Shown piece by piece: positions 1-8,000 of a DNA stretch of 12,584 bases. The DNA comes from Baffinella frigidus (taxonomy: Eukaryota > Cryptophyceae > Cryptomonadales > Baffinellaceae): positions 296,572 through 309,155 of the forward strand of contig MU646600.1 in NCBI GenBank assembly GCA_026770585.1. Reading direction: 5' to 3'. A model generated the notes under the pieces. It ran no database searches and was not told the DNA's origin. It saw only the letters and a list, made by a program, of their open reading frames with translations. Position 1 is the first letter of the stretch. Each line of letters opens with the position of its first letter. Made by a program: the position numbers and the translations under genes.

Positions 1-1
1 T

Positions 2-100
2 TGGCGAACCCAAACTGCACTGACCACCAACGTCGGCAAGGATTTCGAGGATAAAGTTGAGGCCAAGACGGCCAGCTTCGACACCCGAACACGAAACATG
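2..100 (+). other. possible exon fragment at left edge (unrecognised)
   Basis: Reading frame 2 is open from the window edge and contains a protein-like stretch, VGKDFEDKVEAKTASFDT, followed by low-complexity cacgaagcac-type repeats. It could be the end of an upstream exon of the gene whose terminal exon lies at 725-820, but the residues do not match what I know of that protein. No clear GT donor was found. It may be non-coding. Confidence 0.15.
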
Positions 101-131
101 AAACATGTGGCACGAAGCACGAAGCACGATA

Positions 132-249
132 CAGGGGTACCTCGCTCATAAGAAAGCGCCCCCGCCCCTAGGACCACCATATGACCCTAGGCATGATCCT
201 ACTGTGGGGTCCTCGGGGGAGGCTGTTTCTTATGAGCGAGGTACCCCTG
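132..249. mobile_element. MITE, CAGGGGTACC family, copy A
   Basis: A foldback element with terminal inverted repeats beginning CAGGGGTACCTCGCTCATAA, flanked by TA on both sides (130-131 and 250-251). The interior has C/G tracts and CCTAGG-rich palindromic sequence. TA flanks with a CAGGG terminus fit a non-autonomous Tc1/mariner-like (pogo-like) element; this is inferred from ends only, as no transposase is present. The right terminus reads as FLMSEVPLY in a spurious reading frame. Confidence 0.75.
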
Positions 250-251
250 TA

Positions 252-345
252 CCCTGATCCCCACACCCTGAACCCTCAACCCTGCACCCATCAGGTGAAC
301 GTGCACTGGCGTTCCCAGGCCTTGCCCGAGCTCGCTCAACCGCAA
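252..345 (+). pseudogene. decayed copy of threonyl-tRNA synthetase terminal exon
   Basis: Telomere-like CCCTGAACCCTCAACCC, then CCATCAG|GTGAACGTGC at 289-304, reproduces the intron end and exon start at 719-734. After VNV the copy diverges, though tcccaggcc and a gagctc word recall the intact exon. It lacks the RTRDN motif and is not functional coding sequence, but its acceptor junction is intact. Confidence 0.55.
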
Positions 346-400
346 ACAGCCTGGGGAGTCAGTCGGTCAGTCACGCGGGAAGAGGAAGACCACACCCTTA

Positions 401-544
401 TCTCAGAAAACGAGTTCTAAAACTCGTTTTCTTAAGTCAATTCCTCTACAAATTTGTCAACTTATACAGAGAGTAAAGAATAAGTTGACGAATTTGTAGG
501 GGAATTAACTTAAGAAAACAAGTTTTAGAACTCGTTTTCTGAAA
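401..544. mobile_element. MITE, CTCAGAAAAC family, copy 1
   Basis: An almost perfect foldback. The left arm (401-467) and right arm (482-544) share the words CTCAGAAAACGAGTTCTAAA and GTCAACTTAT, separated by a loop of about 14 bases. TA dinucleotides flank it at 399-400 and 545-546. A diverged relative lies at 5610-5754. No coding capacity. Confidence 0.75.
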
Positions 545-614
545 TAAACCCTCTAATGTCCCTGGCAGCCCCACGCGCGCGACAACGTGTCTCACGGCTC
601 CAATTCACTATCCC

Positions 615-690
615 ATATCCCCTGTTCCCTCAACCCCACACCCGTCCTCCAATCCCCAAATCCCACACCCTAAACCCTATCCCTCCAACC
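615..690 (+). repeat. degenerate telomere-like repeat at intron 3' end
   Basis: An irregular run of CCCTAAACCC, CCCTCAACCCC and CCCCAAATCCC words lies directly upstream of the acceptor at 722-724. Together with the C tract at 709-719 it forms the polypyrimidine region of the intron preceding the synthetase terminal exon. Similar runs precede the acceptor-like site at 292-294 and the acceptor at 7841-7843. Confidence 0.6.
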
Positions 691-724
691 CACGCCGCTC
701 AGCCTCTACCCCCCCCCCCATCAG

Positions 725-820
725 GTGAACGTGCGCACGCGCGACAACGTGGTGCACGGCTCCAAGACGATCCCCGAGCTGCTCATTGAGCTCTCCCAGG
801 CCGTCGCGGACTTCCAGTGA
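725..820 (+). CDS. TARS: threonyl-tRNA synthetase, terminal exon (3' partial gene)
   Basis: Encodes 31 residues starting VNVRTRDNVVHGSKTIPEL and ending VADFQ-stop. The enzyme charges tRNA-Thr with threonine. In eukaryotic threonyl-tRNA synthetases the C-terminal anticodon-binding domain ends with a V-N-[IV]-R-T-R-D-N-x-V-H-G motif followed by an amphipathic helix, which is the match seen here. A C-rich tract and CATCAG acceptor precede it directly, and the GTG codon opens the exon in phase 0. The rest of the gene lies outside the window or in unrecognised upstream exons. Degraded copies lie on both sides (252-345, 1145-1190, 1312-1350, 1822-1855), but only this copy has the full motif and stop. 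The short length is the main reason for caution. Confidence 0.75.
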   Translation: MNVRTRDNVVHGSKTIPELLIELSQAVADFQ

Positions 821-843
821 TCTCTTTGCGTGAGGACTTAGTA

Positions 844-943
844 TCCCTTAAGTGACCAGTAGGCTCATACGCCCTACCGTAGGGCCCTAGGACCTGCCTA
901 GGGCTTCCACGGGCGATTATTCGCCCGTTGGTCACTTACGGGG
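844..943. mobile_element. MITE with TCCCTTAAGTGACC ends
   Basis: The left end TCCCTTAAGTGACC is inverted at the right end as GGTCACTTACGGGG, with TA on both sides (842-843, 944-945). An internal hairpin, CGGGCGA-ttat-TCGCCCG, lies at 910-927. It abuts the next foldback element, so the 3' flank of the synthetase gene holds two elements back to back. Confidence 0.6.
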
Positions 944-949
944 TATATA

Positions 950-1068
950 CAGGGGTACCTCGCTCATAAGAAACCGCCCCCCCCCCCTAGGACCCCCATA
1001 GGGCCCTAGGCATGGTCCTACTGTAGGGTCCTAGGGGGGGGCGGTTTCTTATGAGCGAGGTACCCCTG
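950..1068. mobile_element. MITE, CAGGGGTACC family, copy B
   Basis: Same terminal inverted repeats as copy A, with TA flanks at 948-949 and 1069-1070. It is the best-conserved member. The interior CCTAGG and GGTCCTA words are themselves palindromic, so the whole element folds into one long hairpin. Confidence 0.8.
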
Positions 1069-1089
1069 TAGGTATGCTGATTACCTTCG

Positions 1090-1350
1090 TACACGTGTAG
1101 AGTGTGCATGCTCGTCGCCCCAGCTGAACTTTGGTATCAATAAAAGCGGTGAGAGAGCTGTCCTAGGCCGTGGCCCACTTCCAGTGATCTCTTCGTACAA
1201 GAGAGAAAAGCGCAATTACATATGTAGTGCGGATCGTACACGTGCAGAGTGTGCGAGCGTGGCCTCTCTCGTCGCTCATGCTGCAGCGTGTGGCATCAAC
1301 AAAAGCACAAGTGAGGCCGTCGCCGACTTCCAGCGATCCCTCTTCGTGCA
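1090..1350 (+). repeat. two direct repeats containing fragments of the synthetase 3' end
   Basis: Units at 1090-1215 and about 1232-1350 share acacgtg-agagtgtgc, a gtcgc-c-gctg block, a GGTATCAATAAAAGC-type block (AATAAA at 1137 in unit 1), and then a copy of the exon end (ggccgt-gc-gacttccag-gatctctt). A third copy starts near 1617. The exon-derived tails are at 1145-1190 and 1312-1350. In unit 2 the frame reads SEAVADFQRS, so the stop codon has been lost. I regard these as decayed duplications rather than genes. Confidence 0.55.
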
Positions 1351-1356
1351 CGTGTA

Positions 1357-1472
1357 CAGGGTTACCTCGCTCATAAAAAAACGCCCCCCCCTAGGACCCT
1401 ACAGTAGGACCATGCCTAGGGCCCTAGGGTGGTCCTAGGGGGGGGGGGGTTCTTATGAGCGAGGTACCCCTG
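1357..1472. mobile_element. MITE, CAGGGGTACC family, copy C
   Basis: Third near-complete member, with TA flanks at 1355-1356 and 1473-1474. The left end carries small changes (cagggttacctcgctcataa) and the interior G tract is expanded. It is inserted directly after a synthetase-derived repeat. Confidence 0.75.
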
Positions 1473-1510
1473 TAGCGTGTGCCTGCACGGCCTCAATCGG
1501 GTTGGCTGGC

Positions 1511-1619
1511 TATGCTCAAGTTGACATGCTGGATGTGTGATACAGATCCGTCAACTTTGGAGCGGAAAAGAGCCCGGTCTCACCGAATTGGTGAGACCAA
1601 ATAGACTGAGCCAGAGCTA
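1511..1619. mobile_element. MITE-like element with GAGCTAG end and internal hairpin
   Basis: Contains AAGTTGAC and GTCAACTTT in opposite orientations, a perfect hairpin GGTCTCACC-gaatt-GGTGAGACC at 1576-1598, and the end tgagccagagctag. The element at 5779-5902, in the opposite orientation, has the same order of parts. The left end is poorly matched, so the boundary is approximate. Confidence 0.45.
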
Positions 1620-1856
1620 GAGTGTGCGGGCATGGCCTCTCTCGTCGCCCCTGCTGCACCGCGTGGCATCAATAAAAACAGCAACGGCTTTGGTGCTTTG
1701 GTGCTTTGCATTACACTCACGTTGAAGGCCACACCCGCCTCACTCTTGAGGAGACGGACACAATCTACGGATGAGCTCCCCGGAACTACCCATAGGGGTT
1801 GGACCGAGCCCCTTTCTCCCTAGGCTGTCTCCGACCTCCAGTGATCCCTTGGTGCA
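1617..1856 (+). repeat. third copy of the synthetase-flank repeat
   Basis: agagtgtgcgggcatggcctctctcgtcg and GGCATCAATAAAAAC repeat the units at 1090-1350. About 130 bases of unrelated sequence intervene. The exon-derived tail (taggctgtctccgacctcc, then agtgatccc) follows near 1822-1855. There is no intact frame. Confidence 0.5.
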
Positions 1857-1858
1857 CG

Positions 1859-2035
1859 GGTATCTCGCTCATGAGAAAGCGCACGCCCCCAGGACCACCG
1901 TAGGGATCTCGCTCATAAGAAAGCGCCCCCCCCCCAGGACCACCGTAGGGATCTCGCTCATAAGAAAGCGCGCGCCCCCAGGACCACCGTAGGGATCTTG
2001 CTCATAAGAAAGCGCGCCCCTCCAGGAACACCGTA
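1859..2035. repeat. 44-45 bp tandem array derived from a MITE end
   Basis: Four units each contain CTCGCTCATAAGAAAGCGC, a C tract and AGGACCACCGTAGGGAT; the unit word begins at 1864, 1908, 1953 and 1997. The first half of each unit is the inner part of the CAGGGGTACC terminus, so this looks like local amplification of a half element. From 2036 to 2220 I see no gene. Confidence 0.65.
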
Positions 2036-2220
2036 CTAGGAGATTCACGGTGCGCTGGGGAGACCGTGCGTCCGCCCTTCTGAACGCCACTCAACTATAT
2101 TAGAACTTCTTAGGTAGGTCTCTTAAGTTGTCCTAGACTCATAACCTGCAAGTCTGGGAGAATTCCTTACACTGCAGCTTTTTTTCTTGTATCTACACGT
2201 CTAGCTCTGTAATAAGAAAA

Positions 2221-2253
2221 GGGGCGGTTTCTTATGAGCGAGGCACCCCTGTA
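2221..2253. mobile_element. solo right terminus of the CAGGGGTACC family
   Basis: GGTTTCTTATGAGCGAGG followed by cacccctgta matches the right end of copies A to C without a matching left end. A relic. The stretch 2254-2399, downstream of the minus-strand gene, holds no recognised feature and no obvious polyadenylation signal. Confidence 0.55.
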
Positions 2254-2399
2254 AGCCCTGCTCAAACCGAGCGGGGGTAAGGCACTCAGGGGGGAGCGGA
2301 CACGCTAAATGTCAGACACCGGAACGGAACTTGTGATACACCCGCCCACACCACCACCAACACTCAACTCGACTGAGATGTGGAGGGAGAGACAGCTCG

Positions 2400-4457
2400 T
2401 CAGGATGAGGGCAGGCTGTCTCCCTCCAAGGATGATCGGAGGATGTCTTCTGCCAAGGATGAGCTCAGGCTGAGCTCATCCTCGCTGCTCTGCTTTTGCT
2501 TGCGCTTAGTCTCTGCCCTCTTCTCCTTACTCGCCGCACGCAGCTTGTCGAGCGACTCCCCCACCTCGTCCCGTCCAACCTTCCCAGTGGTAGGAAGGAG
2601 GTACAGAACGGATCCGTGCTTCTCCATTTTTAGCCCGTCACCACCGTTAAATTTGGGCGGGTTGAGAAAGAGGGGTCCCTTTCCCGCGTGGCCCAGTCGC
2701 ACCAGTCGGCCCTCGACCACGGTAGTTTTAACGGTGGGGTCGAAGGATACGGCGATGGGGATCATCGCGGGGACAGGAAACCCCTCCCCAGGGGGCGGGT
2801 ACTGCCGCGCGGCAAAGACCCATTCCTCATCCTCATTCCGGGAGGTGTAGTGTGGGGAGGCGTGGCTCCCACGACGGGTGAGACACTTCACGAGACGGGG
2901 GTCGTCCGCGGGGAGGAAGCGGGTCTCGGGGTCGAGCCCTTTCGCGTTGGTGCTGCCGATGTAGAGCGCGTGAGGGCCGTCCCCGATGGCGGCGGCCACC
3001 AGCAGGACTTTGGTGTGCACCAGCGCCAACCAGTCGTCCTGCTCGTCCGTGCTGGAATCACGGTGCAAGACGGGCACTTGACCGCCCACGGCCGACGCGA
3101 CAAGCTGTTCAGCGTAGCGATCTGCCTCGCCGATCACCCGCGCGCGGAAGGCGGAGCAACCGTTGGACGAAATAGCCGCGCGCTGGGAGTTCGTGATGCG
3201 GCCGCACGTTGGGAGGTGCCTCTTGGGCTTGTAGATATCCGCGAACGGATGGCCACACGGGCAGACGTGCGGCTTCTTGCCCTCGTGGACCACCTCAATG
3301 TGACGATGGAGGTCTGTGACCGTCCCGAACGGCGCCGCAAGACAGTCCGCCACGGGACAGACGTGCGTCTTGTTGTGGACCTGCTTGACGTGCCCGTTGA
3401 GCGCGCCGACCGTCCCGAACGCCGCGTCGCAGGTCTCGAAGACGCAGGCGTGCGTCTTCGGGCCGTGCTTCCGAGCGACGTGCCTGTTAAGTTCGCCGAG
3501 CGTCCCGAACGCCTCCGGACAGTCCGCCGCGGGACAGACGTGCGTCTTCGGGCCGTGCTTCTGAGCGACGTGCCTGTTGAGTTCGCTGAGCGTCCCGAAC
3601 GCCTCCGGACAGTCCGCCGCGGGACAGACGTGCGTCTTCGGGCCGTGCTTCTGAGCGACGTGCCTGTTGAGTTCGCTGAGCGTCCCGAACGCCTCCGGAC
3701 AGTCCGCCGCGGGACAGACGTGCGTCTTCGGGCCGTGCTTCTGAGCGACGTGCCTGTTGAGTTCGCTGAGCGTCCCGAACGCCTCCGGACAGTCCGCCGC
3801 GGGACAGACGTGCGTCTTCGGGCCGTGCTTCTGAGCGACGTGCCTGTTGAGTTCGCTGAGCGTCCCGAACGCCTCCGGACAGTCCGCCGCGGGACAGACG
3901 TGCGTCTTCGGGCCGTGCTTCCGAGCGACGTGTTGGTTGAAGTCTTTCAGTAGTCCGTACGTCGCGTCACAGTCCTTGCAGACGTGAATCTTGGGGCCGT
4001 GCTTCTGAGCGACGTGCCTCGTGAGCCCGGAGGCACTCGGGAACCCCTTCCCACACTTCTCATATTGACAGAGGTGCTGCTTCTCGCCCTCGTTGACCAC
4101 CGCGACTTGCATCTTGAGGTCGGATGCATTCCCGGCCGCCCCCGCCGCCAAGGCCGGCCCCAGGAACTCACTTTCAAAGCTCTCCCCGGTGAGCCTTCTT
4201 GACAAGCAAGAACCCCAGAACGGCTGCGGCGAAGCCAGGATCTCAGCCCGGCCCCGGCTCGTCGTCAAACGCCCTCCACCAGCCGCCGGCAGTGTCGTAC
4301 AGGTCTCTCCAATGCGCGCCGGCTTCTGGCGTGGCGAGGAGGTGGAGAGACTTGCAGGAGCGTTGTGCAGGTTGGGGCCTCGCAACAGCGGCGCAACGAA
4401 ACCTTTGATGAAGGTGCGACCCGTGGCAGGAGCAGCTCGAGAGAGAGTGCGGAGCAT
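2400..4457 (-). CDS. multi-C2H2 zinc-finger protein
   Basis: A 685-residue intronless frame. I start at the ATG at 4457; the frame is open slightly further upstream, but only with a non-ATG codon. Residues 1-45 (MLRTLSRAAPATGRTF...) are rich in R, S and A, like a mitochondrial presequence. Fingers run from 130 to 419: C130/C135/H148/H153; C160/C163/H176/H181; five 30-residue units from 185 to 334 (HVCPAADCPEAFGTLSELNR core, spacing C-x4-C-x12-H-x4-H); two more fingers to 395; and a C2HC-like end (HVCPCG...HLPTC). Residues 420-685 have no family I recognise, and the tail near 630-665 is strongly basic and probably nuclear-targeting. C2H2 arrays usually bind nucleic acid; the target is unknown. 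A mitochondrial-type leader on such a protein is odd. The Met at 4112 (570 residues) is an alternative start that drops it. Confidence 0.82.
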   Translation of the reverse strand: MLRTLSRAAPATGRTFIKGFVAPLLRGPNLHNAPASLSTSSPRQKPARIGETCTTLPAAGGGRLTTSRGRAEILASPQPFWGSCLSRRLTGESFESEFLGPALAAGAAGNASDLKMQVAVVNEGEKQHLCQYEKCGKGFPSASGLTRHVAQKHGPKIHVCKDCDATYGLLKDFNQHVARKHGPKTHVCPAADCPEAFGTLSELNRHVAQKHGPKTHVCPAADCPEAFGTLSELNRHVAQKHGPKTHVCPAADCPEAFGTLSELNRHVAQKHGPKTHVCPAADCPEAFGTLSELNRHVAQKHGPKTHVCPAADCPEAFGTLGELNRHVARKHGPKTHACVFETCDAAFGTVGALNGHVKQVHNKTHVCPVADCLAAPFGTVTDLHRHIEVVHEGKKPHVCPCGHPFADIYKPKRHLPTCGRITNSQRAAISSNGCSAFRARVIGEADRYAEQLVASAVGGQVPVLHRDSSTDEQDDWLALVHTKVLLVAAAIGDGPHALYIGSTNAKGLDPETRFLPADDPRLVKCLTRRGSHASPHYTSRNEDEEWVFAARQYPPPGEGFPVPAMIPIAVSFDPTVKTTVVEGRLVRLGHAGKGPLFLNPPKFNGGDGLKMEKHGSVLYLLPTTGKVGRDEVGESLDKLRAASKEKRAETKRKQKQSSEDELSLSSSLAEDILRSSLEGDSLPSS
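3451..3900 (-). repeat. five 90-bp zinc-finger units, four identical
   Basis: Units begin at 3451, 3541, 3631, 3721 and 3811. The last four are identical over all 90 bases; the first differs at three positions. Each encodes exactly one finger plus linker, so copy changes keep the frame. The identity implies very recent expansion or gene conversion. The opposite strand is also open across the array, which produces a 421-codon shadow frame. Confidence 0.9.
4174..4457 (-). other. alternative spliced reading: possible small mitochondrial membrane protein
   Basis: Starting at the same ATG (4457), a 77-base intron (GT at 4402, AG at 4326) would join the presequence-like RTFIK in phase to EAGAHWRDLYDTAGGWW, ending in a TGA at 4245-4243. 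The same frame continues after that stop as DPGFAAAVLGFLLVKKAHRG, a single membrane-like helix, to a second stop at 4176-4174. This looks more like a small organellar membrane subunit than like the leader of a zinc-finger protein, but the in-frame TGA breaks it. I recognise no family. Inference only. Confidence 0.2.
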
Positions 4458-4636
4458 GGTATTTTGCGCCGGGAACACTGCGAGTTTTGCGCGTCGCGCC
4501 GTGAACCAGCGTGCCCCCCTCGACGGTGACCGGTGATTTGTGAGAATATCCGGGTTTGACCATTTTCTTTTTTTCTCTGTTCCAACGGCGGCGGCGGCTT
4601 TCAGAAGGGGGTTGAAGGGCAGGGCGCGTGCTCAGG
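4458..4636. promoter_or_regulatory. divergent intergenic region
   Basis: About 180 bases separate the minus-strand ATG at 4457 from the + strand ATG at 4637. It includes a T-rich stretch (4562-4580) and a CGG run. If both starts are right, it must carry both promoters. No TATA box or specific motif is clear. Confidence 0.35.
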
Positions 4637-4836
4637 ATGCTCAAGTCCAGCGCGCTAGCGTCCACGGGGGGGCGCAAGGGCGTCGCGTTTGCTGCAGATG
4701 GCAAGAACCCCGGCGCCACGGGCGGCCACATGCCCGAGACCCCCGTCAAGCCAGAGAAGCCGGGGGTGCGCGCGCAGGTTGCGGCCCTGAGCCCCGAGCC
4801 CCGAGCCCAGCTTCGCCCCATCTTGAGGCGCATCGC
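4637..4836 (+). CDS. possible first exon of the MORN gene
   Basis: ATG at 4637 opens a protein-like frame (MLKSSALASTGGRKGVAF..., then PETPVKPEKPG). A donor GTGCCA at 4837 and acceptor GACAG at 4918 would join it in phase to the exon ending at 5080, with an 82-base intron. The donor is weak and other joins are possible. The gene could instead start at the ATG at 4947. The N terminus might be an organelle leader. Confidence 0.3.
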
Positions 4837-4918
4837 GTGCCATCTGCACGGCCAGCGCCAGCGTTCACGCGTTCTCTTCACTGCTTCGGTGCCCAGTTTC
4901 CTCCTTGAATGTCGACAG

Positions 4919-5080
4919 CGCCGAGCCTTACACTCCCCCAACCTCGATGCAGTCTGGGGGGGGGATCATGTCGAGCCTCCGCGGCGGAAGTGCGTCCCAG
5001 TTCCCTCCGCCGCCGGGTGGGAGCTCGGGACAGTATACCTTCACCAAGAGGCGCTTCGGGAAAGAGGTGGAGGATGCGAG
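4919..5080 (+). CDS. MORN gene exon 2 (N-terminal G/S/P-rich part)
   Basis: Frame reads EPYTPPTSMQSGGG and later QYTFTKRRFGKEVEDA, ending in phase 2 before the donor GTATGC at 5081. The ATG codons at 4947 and 4968 are alternative starts if the proposed exon 1 is wrong. The downstream join gives EDAR-VHMTHVAND without a stop. A second possible donor lies at 5067 (GTGGAG), but it would be in the wrong phase for the next exon. Confidence 0.6.
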
Positions 5081-8000
5081 GTATGCGTGCCTTGCACTTA
5101 AGCACCCTGTCTCGCTGGAGCTTGAGACCCAGCGTTGGCTGTGCGGCGTGGAGGGACACGCTTCTCCCCCAGCTGCATGGGTACCACTGGGCGAAGGGCG
5201 TGGAAGCTGGGACGTGAGGAACCAGCCGCTGTTCCTCGTTTCTTCGCAGCGGAGGGTTTCCGGGGTTGAACAAAAATGGCGGGCGTGTTGGGAACAATCA
5301 AGGCCTCACTCTCTCACGCGGCAGGGTCCACATGACGCACGTGGCCAACGACGCGGGGCGCCCGCGCTTGCCCAACCACCACAGCTACACGTTCCCCAAC
5401 GGCGACAGCTACGTGGGCGAGTGGCGCGATGGGATGATTGAGGTGCTTTCAACCACCACAACCTGCCTTGCTATTTCTCTCTGGGGTTCAGGGGGTTCGG
5501 GTTTTGGCCCTAGGCCCGGGTTTCTCGTAGGAGGCCTTCGGCCTAACGTAGCGATCACCGTAGGCTCAACCACCCAAACATCGCCCAGTCTGCCAGTACA
5601 CCGCCCTTAACTCAGAAAACCCCTTCTAAAAGTCGTTTTCCTTAGTCAACTCCCCCACAAATCCGTCAACTTATTCTTTACTCTACGCATGAGTTGACGG
5701 ATTTGCAGGGGAAAGGACTTTAGGGAAAGGACTTTTAAATGGGGTTTTGTGAGATAAGCCCGCCGGCTGTGATTTCTAGCTCTGCCTGAGACAATCTGCG
5801 CTCCTCAAAATGAGGAGTCCGGAAGTTGAGTTCCCTGGCTCGTGGCACAAACCCGTCAACTTTTGGTGTGAACACGATCAGTCAACCGGAGTGAGGCAGA
5901 GCTAGGATTTGAAAGTGGAGCTGACGGGGTTAAGTTGTGCGCAGGGTGTCGGGGCGTACACGCGGGCGGGCGGGAAGGAAGTGTTCGAGGGCGACTGGCT
6001 GGTCTGTCCTCCTCCTCCTTCTTCTTCTTCTTCTTCTTCTTTTCTTCTTCTTTTTCCCCTTTTCCTTTTTCTTTCTTCTTCTTCTTCTTCTTCTTGTTCC
6101 GCTCCTTCTTTTCCCTCTTCTTCTTCTTCTTCTTCTTCTTCTCCTCCTCCTCCTCCTTCTTCTTCTTCTTCTCTTCTTCTTCTCCCCCCCCTTCTGATTT
6201 TTTTTCTTCTTCCTCCTCCTCCTCCTTCTTCTTCTTCTACTTCTTCTTTATTACTCTCAAGCCTGGAGATGAGTGATCCAAAAAACACCATGCGTTTATT
6301 TGCGTCACACCCAACAGAAATACCACGCGCGTGAATCCGCGTCACACCCAAAACTGGGGAGAAGTAAGCGCCCCCCCCGGGAAGCAGAGACCATGAGGGA
6401 GAAATACACGCGAAATGAAGGGAGAAATACACGCGAAATTGAGGGGAGAAATACACGCGAAATGAAGGGAGAAACGCACGCGAAATAAGCAGGGAGAAAT
6501 ACGCGCGAAATAAACGCGCAATACCATGACGGATAAAACACCCTTACCGCGCGCGTTCAATCAAAAGCCACCCCCCAAAACGGGAGAGGAGTAAACGCGT
6601 GAATTTGAATCGCACCCAACAGGAGGATAAGCTGGCAGGGAGGGGCAGACATGCGGAGGAGTCTGGGTTCGTCTACGAGGGCGGGTGCGGAACCCCCCCC
6701 TCAGACTCTCTCGAACAAATACACGGCTTTGCTTTCTGAGACACATTTGTTGAGAAAGTGTCTCGCAACGCCATTGGAGAGAAACTCTCTCGACCCCCCC
6801 CCAGGCTCCCTCGGTGCCACTTTCCTGAAACATTCGAGCTAGTGTAGCACGCCTTTCTGGTGTACAGTTCGAAACCATGCACAGGTGAAGATTAGAACGG
6901 AGGAGTCTGGGTGTGTCCACGAGGGCGGGTACGACCCCCCCTCCTCTTACTCTCTCGAACACCACATGTGTCCTGTCCAGCAACGCCGTGTGTTCGGCAG
7001 GTACGTCGCCCCCTCCTCACTCTCTCGAAACAAGGGCCTTGTAGGAAACAATTGTTAAGGAAGTGCCGCCACAAGTAAGCAAAATCAACTTACGGCTGAT
7101 AGGCTCATACACCCTTAACAAATACAGCATATGTTGAGAGGCACTCGGGGCCACTTTTGAGCTGTTTTGGAACGCCTTTCTGTGCCCCCTCCTCAGAATC
7201 GCCCGGCGCCACGCGTGAGACTCTTTCTCGGCGCTATTCGTTGACAACATCAACGTGTAGATGTTGAGGAACATCGACTTGGAGATGTTGAGGAACATCA
7301 ACTTGGAGATCCGCTGTCGAGCCAACTCGGTACATATAGGACAGTCAGGACCGGGATTCCGGTCCTGGCTTTTCATTTTAAAAGTCCATTTCCTTCAGGA
7401 TTCAGGTTCAAGTTTTTAAAATCGTGTCCCGTCCTCGCTCGGTAGCGGTGTTGAGGAACATCAACGTGAAGATGTTGAGGAACATCAACTTCGAGATGTT
7501 GAGGAAAACTCCGTGAGTGTAGGGCGGTGTGCGTACGGTGTTGGACTACGTGGAGCCCCAGCGCTCGTAGGACCGAGTCCTACGAGCCCTACGAGTAGGA
7601 CCGCGTCCTACGAGCCCCAGCGCTCGTGAGACCGCGGCTCTTTTACTACGGAGTAGTCTCATCGCGGCTCTTTTACTACGGAGTAGTCTCATCTTTTACT
7701 CCGTAGTCTCCTCGCGTTCCCGCGTGTTCAAGGAAACGATCCAGCACGGGCGCCCTCAAACCCTCAACCCTCAACCCCAAACCCCAAACCCCAAACCCCA
7801 AACCCCAAACCCCGAACTCTAAACCCTGAACCCTACACTTCAGGTACAAGGACGGGATTAGGCATGGCCGCGCGAAGCTAAGGCTGCCGTACCAGGAGCC
7901 CCAGAAAATCCTCGGCGTCCCCCAGCCCAAGGCGGTACCAACCGCCGCCCTATCCTGCCCCAACTGCCGCCCTATCTTGCCAACTGCCGCCCTATCTTGC

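Noticed and set aside
1184-1438. 84-codon frame with ASLVAHAAACGINK
   Set aside because: Runs through a decayed synthetase-flank repeat and into a MITE end; no start or splice context and no conserved domain.
2688-3953. 421-codon + strand frame rich in R, V and E, opposite the zinc fingers
   Set aside because: It is the complement of the finger array; its periodicity comes from the 90-base units and it has no recognisable domain, whereas the minus strand has ordered C2H2 motifs.
4243-4941. 232-codon minus-strand frame
   Set aside because: Crosses the divergent intergenic region and the start of the + strand gene with no domain. Only its last part is of interest and is treated separately.
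5902-6456. Glu/Lys-rich, Ser-rich or Phe-rich frames over the pyrimidine tract
   Set aside because: Low-complexity translation of the TTC/GAA repeat in several phases on both strands; not genes.
6394-6518. CRISPR-like array of 23-25 base repeats
   Set aside because: Units are contiguous with no spacers, and the context is a eukaryotic intron.
6679-6700. tRNA-like arm near ggttcgtctacgag
   Set aside because: No cloverleaf could be built around it; the bases belong to MORN exon 5 and its intron.
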